Of a DNA stretch of 64,000 nt, positions 56,482 through 64,000 are shown piece by piece. This DNA comes from Eurosta solidaginis (taxonomy: Eukaryota; Arthropoda; Insecta; Diptera; Tephritidae): NCBI RefSeq assembly GCF_040869045.1, contig NC_090320.1:239010978-239074977 (forward strand), in the 5' to 3' direction. Under the pieces are notes generated by a model that saw only the letters and a list, made by a program, of their open reading frames with translations, ran no database searches and was not told the origin of the DNA. Every line of letters starts with the position of its first letter. Position 1 is the first letter of the stretch. A program made the translations under genes and the position numbers.

Positions 56482-58803
56482 TTTTTATACTCAGTTGAGC
56501 AGAGCTCACAGAGTATATTAAGTTTGATTGGATAACGGTTGGTTGTACAGGTATAAAGGAATCGAGATAGATATAGACTTCCATATATCAAAATAATCAG
56601 GATAGAAAAAAAATTTGATTGAGCCATGTCCGCCGTCCGTCCGTCCGTTAACACGATAACTTGAGTAAATTTTGAGGTAAATTGATGAAATTTGGTATGT
56701 AGGTTCCTGAGCACTCATCTCAGATCGCTATTTAAAATGAACGAAATGGGACCATAACCACGCCCACTTTTTCGATATCGAAAATTTCGAAAAACCGAAA
56801 AAGTGCGATAATTCATTACCAAAGAAAGCTAAAACGATGAAACTTGGTAGATAGGTTGAACTTATGACGCAGAATAGAAAACTAGTAAAATTTTGGACAA
56901 TGGGCGTGGCACCGCCCACTTTTAAAAGAAGGTAATTTAAAATTTTGCAAGCTGTAATTTGGCAGTCGTTGAATATATCATGATGAAATTTGGCAGGAAC
57001 GTTACTCCTATTACTATATGTACGCTTAATAAAAATCGGAGAAGGACCCCGCCCACTTTTAAAAAAAGTTTTTTTTTTAAATAAAATTTTAACAAAAAAT
57101 TTAATATATTTACAATATATAAGTAAATTATGTCAACATTCAACTCCAGTAATGATATGGTGCAACAAAATACAAAAATAAAAGAAAATTTTAAAATGGG
57201 CGTGGCTCCGCCCTTTTCCATTTAATTTGTCTAGGATACTTTTAATGCCATAAGTCGAACAACAATTTAATAATCGTTTTGAAATTTGGTAGGGGCATAG
57301 ATATTATGACGTTAACTGTTCTCCGTGAAAATGGGCGAAATCGGTTGAAGCCACGCCCAGTTTTTATACACAGTCATCCGTCTGTCCTTCCGCATGGCCG
57401 TTAACACGATAACTTGAGTAAATTTTGAGGTATCTTGATGAAATTTGGTATGTAGGTTCCTGGGCACTCATCTCAGATCTCTATTTAAAATTAACGAAAT
57501 CGCACCGTAACCACGCCCACTTTTTCGATATCGAAAATTACGAAAAATGAAAAAATTGCCATAATTCTATACCAAATACGAAAAAAGGGATGAAACATGG
57601 TAATTGGATTGGTTTATTGACGCGAAATATAACTTTAGAAAAAACTTTGTAAAATGGTTGTGACACCTACCATATTAAGTAGAAGAAAATGAAAAAGTTC
57701 TGCAGGGCGAAATAAAGAACCCTTGAAATCTTGGCAGGTATTATATATATAAATAAATTAGCGGTATCCAACAGATGATGTTCTGGGTCACCCTGGTCCA
57801 CATTTTGGTCGATATCTGGAAAACGCCTTCACATATACAACTACCACCACTCCCTTTTAAAGCTCTCATTAATACCTTTAATTTGATACCAATATCGTAC
57901 AAACATATTCTAGAGTCACCCCTGGTCCACCTTTATGGCGATATCTCGAAAAGGCGACCACCTATAAAACGAGGGCCCACTCCCTTTTAAAAATACTCAT
58001 TAACACCTTTCATTTGATACCCATATCGTACAAACAAAGTCTAGAGTCACTCCTGGTCCACCTTTATTGCGACACCTCGAAAAGGCGTCCACCTATGGAA
58101 CTAAGGATTACTCCCTTTTAAAATACTCATTAACACCTTTCGTTTGATACCCATATCATACAAACGTATTCTAGAGTCACCCCTGGTCCACCTTAATGGC
58201 GATATCTCGAAAAAGTGACCACCTATACAACTATCACCACTCACTTTTAAACCCCTCATTAATACCTTAAATTTGATATCCATATCGTACAAAGATATTC
58301 TAGAGTCACCCCTGGTCCACCTTTATGGCAATATTTCGAGACGGCGTCCACCTATAGAACTAAGGCCCTCTCCCTTTTAAAATACTCATTACCACCTTTC
58401 GTTTGATACCCATATTATACAACAAATTCTAGGGTCACCCCTGGTCCACCTTTATGGAGATATCTCGAAACGGCGTCCACCTATGGAACTAAGGATTACT
58501 CCCTTTTAAAATACTCATTAACACCTTTCGTTTGATACCCATATCGTACAAACAAATTCTAGAGTCAACCCTGATCCACCTTTATGGCGATATCCCTAAA
58601 TGGCGTCCACCTATAGAACTATATTCCACTCCCTCATAAAATACTCTTTAATGCCTTTCATTTGATACACATGTCATACAAACACATTCCAGGGTTTCCC
58701 TCGGTTCATTTTCCTACATGGTTATTTTCCCTTATGTTGCCACCATAGCTCTCAACTGAGTATGTAATGTTCGGTTACACCCGAACTTAACCTTCCTTAC
58801 TTG
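56482..58803 (+). mobile_element. Helentron/DINE-like element, longest copy (2.3 kb)
   Basis: 5' end TTTTTATACTCAGTTGAGC. 3' part CTCAACTGAGTATGTAATG, hairpin GTTCGGTTACACCCGAAC, then TTAACCTTCCTTACTTG. The inverted pair TATACTCAGTTGAG/CTCAACTGAGTATG agrees even at the T/A position that differs from the other copies (GCTGAG). Internal GGGCGTGG/CCACGCCCAC blocks occur twice, suggesting internal duplication, followed by seven 130-bp tandem units. No coding sequence: the ORFs at 56232-57221 are short. Confidence 0.7.
57790..58700 (+). repeat. Tandem array inside DINE-like element, 130-bp period, seven units
   Basis: CTGGTCCACC or a near variant occurs at about 57922, 58052, 58182, 58312, 58440 and 58571. 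Each unit also has CGATATCTCGAAAAGGCG, CACTCCCTTTTAAA and TTTGATACCCATATCGTAC. The 5388-7185 copy has about three units of the same kind in reverse. Confidence 0.9.
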
Positions 58804-59464
58804 TTGTTGTTGTTTTCTTTTGTAGGTGGTTATATGCTGACTTTTAATATGAAAAGCAATAATGGAGGTCATCAGTTAATGACCAACAACATTGTTTTGG
58901 AGGCATGAATACTTTCACCGTGCATGGACACTAACACATACACAAATGTATGTAAAGGAAAACTATGATCCACCGGCTTAAGTGGCAGCATTGTTATTGT
59001 TCCGTTGGATAGCCGTAAAATTTTATTTATTATTTTATTTGCCCTCGCATTCTGCTCACGTCGATGCAACAATTTACTGCGGTCAGTTTACGATTATTAT
59101 TATGAATTATTTGTAGTATGCTTTTAGGCGTACGCGTGCATATTTTTGGTTTATTAGTTGGGTTTTATAGGTGTTTAGGGTTATAAATTTATATTAACAT
59201 ATGTGCAATTTCTTTATACTATTTGTATTTATGTTCTTATATATATATATTCTCATACATTCTATGTACGTATATATATGTATGTCACATCTTAATTGAA
59301 TTGCTAATTAAAATTGTATGCTTTTTGGCTAGTGATGATTTATTTTTGCCGCAGCAGCATTTAAGGGCGGTTTATTTTATATGTAGCAAAAAATTTCCAA
59401 ATAACAAAGAGGGATAAGTTAAAATCTTCAATTATATCCGGATTTTTTCTTTAACCTCTTAAAG
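58804..59464. other. Unique sequence, no gene seen
   Basis: (GTT)n at 58802-58816 and TATA-rich runs near 59240-59282. No coding signal. Confidence 0.4.
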
Positions 59465-60162
59465 TGTATACAACAAGAAATCACCCATAGAAACAAAAAA
59501 TAAATACGGCAACCAGCCTAATAAGAAAAATATACCTCCTAAGCGATAATGAATTCAAAGAAGAAAATAAGAAGTATTCTATTTAAAAATAACTACTCCA
59601 ATAAGTTAATAGAAAATTTACTAAATAATACTACGAAAAAAATTAGCCAACCTAATATTACAAATGAGCTAACCGAAGCAAATACCAACAAAAAATACAT
59701 CGGCGTTACATATATGCCTGGCCTAACCGGCAATCAAGTGCCAAGAAAAATAATGGAAAATGACGACATAAATTTTGCCTATAAACCGCACAATACACTA
59801 AGGAGAATCTTTACAAAAACAAAAGACAGGATAGACAAGGAACAGCAAAGCAACATAGTCTACGAAATGCAATGCAAAAGCAACAACAACAATAACTGCA
59901 ATAAGTGTTACATTGGCACAACAAAAAGGGCATTAGTATCGAGACCATACGAACATCAAATGGACGTGAATAACAACAAAACAACAACAGCGCTTTCTCA
60001 GCACCTGATCGAAAACGAACACACAGCTGATTTTGCGAACGCTAGGATTTTGGATGTTGAGTGAAGAGAAAAAAGACGGATGACACTGGATAGTCTCCGA
60101 ATTCAACAGCAACTCACAAACGTAATGAATTTTAAAGAAGACGTGGACAACACAAACAGCGC
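59465..60162 (+). pseudogene. Penelope-like element, 3' coding end with GIY-YIG endonuclease
   Basis: The segment covers the linker after RT and the C-terminal GIY-YIG nuclease, which nicks target DNA. The main open part 59549-60064 reads ...IGVTYMPGLTGNQVPRK, NTLRRIFTKTKDRI, then IVYEMQCK, CNKCYIGTTKRALVSRPYEH (the Y-I-G core with R and H/E-region residues) and TALSQHLIENEHTADFANAR. A TGA at 60061-60063 breaks the frame. The same frame continues TLDSLRIQQQLTNVMNFKED to a TAA at 60160. Upstream coding (LLSDNEF) can be followed in another frame, so there is a frameshift near 59550. RT itself is absent: the copy is 5'-truncated. A Penelope-type terminus with a hammerhead motif lies 2.4 kb downstream, with a SINE between. 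Confidence 0.85.
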
Positions 60163-60712
60163 TTAAACAGCTGTGATCAAACATGTAAACAAATAATAAT
60201 ATAAAAACAATGGCGCATAATCATAGTCAAAATAAAATACAGTTTTATTGGTTTAAACATGGTTATAAATTAAATATCATTTTAAGTCTGTTATAGTCCA
60301 CTTAAACACTACTTTATCTCTAAAAAAAAGTATTTTAAATTTAAAATGACATGAGCGCGATTTTAATTTTTTAAAATAGATTTTAAGTTGTGGGTCTGCT
60401 GTCAAAAATTGCGAGAAAATAAACAATTTGCTATTTAAATGCGATGAACTTAAAAGGAAGTGAAAAAAGGCTTCCCCGACAAGCAAATATACGTCAGGAA
60501 TTAATTTGTTATCGCTTGAATTCGTATTATTATATATCTGACGAAAATTACACAATTTGTCCGATGGTTACTTGGCTCCACATATGCGAGATATTTAATT
60601 AATATTATTCCGCATTCATAGCTATTTGTGAGTTTTGATATTTTAGTATCTTTTGAGGAAAAAGTAGCATCCTATATTGATTTTGGCATTAAATATAGAG
60701 TATTCAATGGAT
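60163..60712. other. Probable 3' flank of the Penelope-like element
   Basis: No coding signal. It could be 3' UTR of the element or unrelated DNA. Confidence 0.3.
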
Positions 60713-61061
60713 GGCGGCCACCGTGGTGTGATGGTAGCGTGCTCCGCCTATCACACCGTATGCCCTGGGTTCAACTCCCGGGCAGAGCAACATCAAAATT
60801 TTAGAAATAAGATTTTTCAATTAGAAGAAAATTTTTCTAAGCGGGGTCGCCCCTCGGCAGTGTTTGGCAAGCGCTCCGGGTGTATTTCTTCTGAAAACTC
60901 ATCTGCTTTGCAGATGCCGTTCGGAGTCGGCATAAAACATGTAGGTCCCGTCCGGCCAATTTGTAGGGAAAATCAAGAGGAGCACGACGCAAATTGGAAG
61001 AGAAGCTCGGCCTTAGATCTCTTCGGAGGTTATCGCGCCTTACATTTATTTATTTAATTTT
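60713..61061 (+). mobile_element. tRNA-derived SINE, full length, best-preserved copy
   Basis: The head GCGGCCACCGTGGTGTGATG with box A-like TGGTGTGATGGTAGCG (60724-60739) and box B-like GGGTTCAACTCCC (60767-60779) gives the tRNA-derived pol III promoter. The body has GCGGGGTCGCCCCTCGG, ATGCCGTTCGGAGTCGGC and GGAGGTTATCGCGCC, and the tail is TTATTTATTTAATTTT. It is flanked by TATTCAATGGA on both sides (60702-60712 and 61062-61072). Compared with the other copies, it lacks about 20 bp (CCATGAAAAGCTCTCAG) before GAAAACTCATC. Confidence 0.92.
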
Positions 61062-62580
61062 TATTCAATGGAAGGAATTATTTACCACAGGCGTCGATTT
61101 TTAATATATGTCCAAAAATTTCAGATGACGCGTTTTAATTTCGGAAGCAATAATCCGAAAGCGACAAAGTAATGCTTTAACTCTGTCAAGATATTTTTAA
61201 AAAAAAAAGTTTAAAATTTTCATGTGGTTGGTGTAATTTTGATGATATTGTTGTACACAGAAAGGAATTAACTAAAAAGGTGTTTTGCGCGGATACAATT
61301 TTCACCAGTACTAATAAAAGAACAATTTCTTATTTTCGACTGCTGATGATTGAATTATTATTACAGAATTCTTGAATTCTGCTGGGATTTCCTTTTGTGT
61401 CTTACATTTCCCTTTAAATTTGCCAATTCCTCTTAAAAGAAAGCGTGAAATAAAACACGGAATACAACAAGAACTAACAACAAAAAATTTTAAGATCTGC
61501 TTGGTACGGGCGCTGTTGTACTACTTCCCTCCTTTTTCATCCCTTCCATGTCATGACCGACTTGAGTTCAATTATTTTCTAATAAAAGGGACTTACACTT
61601 TGCAGGTCAATGCACAATGGCTATACTATACTAAAATCGCTTTAATTATGCTGATTTTGCGAAGACAAACCTAAATTTGATTTAACTTGATTATCACTGA
61701 ATGTCTTGCATACTTATTAGTATCAAGGTTAGAGATATCCCTATTCGGTTTCGGGTCTATTAGATTAAACGGCTTTACCGGTTAGAACCAGCTAACATTT
61801 AAGATTTGCATCATTTTGGCCGTCACATCTGTCTTAATGAAAACAACTTTTCTTTACAACATTCTTACAAACTATATAAACTATTCAACATGAGGTATTA
61901 GTGTATGAGTGGATAGCCTTGTTGTTTCCTTTGCTTTAAGGAGCCCAAATCCGCTTTAACTACTTATTCATTTATGGTGCGAGATATAAATTATTTTTTA
62001 AGAACGATATTAAATAACTTTTCTTTAAATAAGTATTTTCATGTTCAATTAAAAGACAGCGAATTTTTACAAAACGTTTGCTAATAACTTTTAAATACAA
62101 TTGAATGATAATTATCCGCCACCAGATTATGAGCAAAACGCATTTTCAGATACTCCTTTGACAATTTTTGTGGTATTGTAAGAGCTTTTGTCACGTAAAA
62201 AATTACCATATTTTATACGTGGAGTCAAGTAACCACGGTTGTAAGGAACAGGGTGAACATTTAAAATTTCTAGACAAAATTATTCATAGCGCCAATCAAT
62301 GCCTTTTTTATGTGGTTACCCTGTCCATGCTTATTTTAGCTGAAACTGTGTTTAATATGTCTATGACAGACCAAAATTTCAAATCCCATTTTTAACTTAG
62401 GCAAGATTTTAACTAAAGAGTATTTTAGTCAGCGACTGTGATTATGGGCCAATATGTTTAATGTTAATATGTGATGTTTTTGTAATTTAAAAAATTAATC
62501 AAATTAATGTTAGTAAAGTTCCAAACGTTAATTTTTATGTCTATTGATTGTACTGTATTCTTATATTTCATTTTGTATTT
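61062..62580. other. 1.5 kb without recognisable gene
   Basis: ORFs of 75-100 codons (61372-61674, 62168-62395) show no motif. This may be Penelope-like 3' flank, given the terminus just to the right. Confidence 0.35.
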
Positions 62581-62730
62581 TCATGTTTCTGTTTTTTAAA
62601 ATAAATGTAGACCTTCCTGATGATGACGCGAAAGCGCCGAAATGCATAGAGGGAAAAAGTAAAAACTTTTTGGTTTTTCTTTATTAATCTATCGGCCGGA
62701 GCAGCTCCTACACAGCAAACAAACAAGAAT
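62581..62730 (+). mobile_element. Penelope-type terminus
   Basis: After the hammerhead motif comes AAAAGTAAAAACTTTTTGG, TTTATTAATCTATCGGCCGG and AGCAGCTCCTAC. The same order (AGTTTTTGTC, TTTATTTATCGGCCG, AAAAGCTCCT) ends the right arm of the palindrome at 11190. The shared order of hammerhead, T-rich block and CGGCCG is what groups them. Confidence 0.55.
62612..62653 (+). ncRNA. Hammerhead ribozyme motif, complete core (type I, minimal stem III)
   Basis: Stem I CCTTC (62612-62616) pairs with GAGGG (62649-62653), one G-U pair. CTGATGA at 62617-62623. Stem II CGC/GCG with a GAAA tetraloop (62627-62636), extended by G62625-C62638 past one A-C mismatch. GAAA at 62639-62642. Stem III TGCA at 62643-62646 is palindromic, followed by T62647 and A62648 as the NUH cleavage triplet ATA. 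Small stem III hammerheads of this kind are described in Penelope-like elements and are thought to act as dimers. All invariant core bases are present. Activity is not shown. Confidence 0.7.
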
Positions 62731-62859
62731 TTGGTTGTGGAGGAAAACTGCTTTTCTTAGGAACCATTTGCACCCATAAATTGAAACTACACAGATATTT
62801 GTGGAAGTACCAATTTCAAGAGAACATTTGGATGACGTATTAATTTACCTCGTTGAAAG

Positions 62860-64000
62860 TTTCCGTTGCTCCAAGCTTCAACATTTGTGATTATCCATCT
62901 GCCTCATATTCAATTTTCAGCGTTCTTGTCACAGCCCTAACTTTTCTTCCCGTCCCCTTCCAGCCGCTCTTAATCAGTCTACATCGGCTGGTCCTGATAC
63001 ACTGTGATAAGCGGAGGCTACTCCCTGAGCTGTTTGTTGCTATACAGATGTTAAAAGCTTACAGCGATTCTTATTTTGAAGTGTTTTTGCCCACCGTTCA
63101 GAGCCGGACAGTAGCGTGGGTCGGGTAGTGTCTATTATCAGCAGGTTTCTTTTGATTTTAATTTAATGGTGCTTCCATGACGCATTTCGAATTTGTGCCC
63201 CGAAAATTAGTCGGGATTTTAAACAAACGCCTAAAAAGTTGACTAACTTTTTTGATGTTATTTTTCCAGAAAAGCTTTCAAAGCCAACTTCTGGCAGTAT
63301 GTGTTTTTTTGTTAATAGTATCAGCTCAGTTTTTTTGCTGCCAGCTGGAACCCGCGGAGTCTTACCACTCCTGTGTGCGTATCATGATCTGATTCAGCTT
63401 TGTGCATGTTTCCTCTGTTTCGGGCTGAAATAACTGTGAGAATTTCGTCTGCGTATCGGACTTAAAATGATTCATCGGGCATTTCAATATTAAAAATTGC
63501 ATCTGCACAGATCAGGACCGAGAGTTGTTCCCGATGTTGCATCGCATGTGATTTTATTCGCACACTGTTTGATATATAAGAATTCGACCACAGAGATAGC
63601 TTCAGATACCTTTCTGTAAGTGGCATGCGATATGGAATAGCTGCTCTAAGGCGTGTCTGTTCATCTCGCATTGCTGAAAGCGTTTCTCACATCTAAGATT
63701 GCGAGGGAGAAAACTCACATTGAATCGGCATTGCCTCAATGTACTACTACTACACTTACAAGGGCGTCTTCAATTGCACTTAAAGTACATTTTCCGTACC
63801 TGAACGCATGTCTGGGTCATGGTCCTCCAGGTTGTTTTACGGCATCTGATCTACGTGGTTTTCTACAATTTCTTCTGCTTCTGCCTGGATCCATCCTCCC
63901 CTGCTGGTCTTAAAGGTCTCTAGTGAACCTTTTACGATATTATCCATATCGGCTATCCCAAGGGATTTGACTTTGTACATACTCCGTCTTAAGTGGCGGC
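62860..64000 (-). pseudogene. Non-LTR reverse transcriptase remnant, lineage D, cut by window edge
   Basis: Minus-strand reading. Near 63690 SLAILDVRNAFQQCEMNRHA (motif A, LDVRNAF) is followed by LFHIACHLQKGI. Near 63520 EQLSVLICADAIFNIEMPDE corresponds to the motif B region with its GS.LGP core altered. Near 63445 comes VRYADEILTVISARNRGNMH, with YADE where YADD is expected. Then GFQLAAKKTELILLTKKH at about 63315, and SERWAKTLQNKNRCKLLTS with VASAYHSVSGPADVD near 63000-63100. Frame changes and stops are frequent. No RNase H is visible before the Penelope-type terminus at 62730, so the copy is truncated there. The 5' part continues outside the window. Confidence 0.8.

Noticed and set aside
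57790..58700. CRISPR-like regular array
   Set aside because: The units repeat along their whole length with no unique spacers, and the context is a eukaryotic mobile element.
60713..60785. tRNA gene call from the box A/B-like sequence
   Set aside because: It has no full cloverleaf, occurs as the head of a repeated 350-bp unit with target-site duplications, and is therefore the SINE promoter.

Overview
The window looks like repeat-dominated, gene-poor nuclear DNA of a higher fly. I lean towards a true fruit fly (Tephritidae). That is inference from the AT-rich unique sequence, the mix of RNase H-bearing non-LTR elements, an RTE-type element, a Penelope-like element and tRNA-derived SINEs, and my recollection that these repeats are common in tephritids. 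I see no host protein-coding gene, rRNA, tRNA gene or CRISPR. The only long, recognisable coding sequences are transposable-element ORFs, all broken.

Layout. 1-8.5 kb: the end of one Helentron/DINE-like element, a degenerate TATCGA repeat array carrying a truncated SINE, a full DINE-like element (5.39-7.19 kb) and a SINE. 8.6-12.6 kb: a degenerate short-period array invaded by a SINE, a 1.76-kb inverted pair of Penelope-type termini that carries a damaged hammerhead-ribozyme motif, and a 487-bp solo LTR with a 4-bp duplication. 12.6-17 kb: unique sequence and a (GTTGAT)n microsatellite. 17.1-17.8 kb: two copies of a second SINE-like family in inverted orientation. 18.5-29.5 kb: a cluster of non-LTR retrotransposons of at least four lineages. 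Its centrepiece is an RTE-type element (23318-27008) inserted between the endonuclease and RT halves of an older RNase H-bearing element, with a perfect 9-bp target-site duplication and the host reading frame still in register on both sides. 31.7-36.9 kb: an LTR-like repeat, tandem arrays, a SINE, a decayed ORF and a DINE-like element. 38.7-44.6 kb: two further TATCGA-type arrays, a foldback MITE, a short hairpin and a SINE-like insertion. 45.5-53.5 kb: two DINE-like elements with different subterminal repeats (one holding a SINE with a 10-bp duplication), a 130-bp tandem array, two SINE-like copies and a 1.3-kb degenerate array. 54.6-58.8 kb: an imperfect hairpin, a decayed RNase H fragment and a 2.3-kb DINE-like element with seven 130-bp tandem units. 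59.4-64 kb: the 3' part of a Penelope-like element with a GIY-YIG domain, a full SINE with an 11-bp duplication, a structurally complete hammerhead motif at a Penelope-type terminus, and a decayed non-LTR RT running off the right edge.

The elements do not form a pathway. They form a layered insertion record whose order can be read from interruptions and duplications. The signals most worth checking are the hammerhead motifs, the DINE-like subfamilies with co-varying subterminal inverted repeats, and the nested RTE insertion with its large 5' palindrome.
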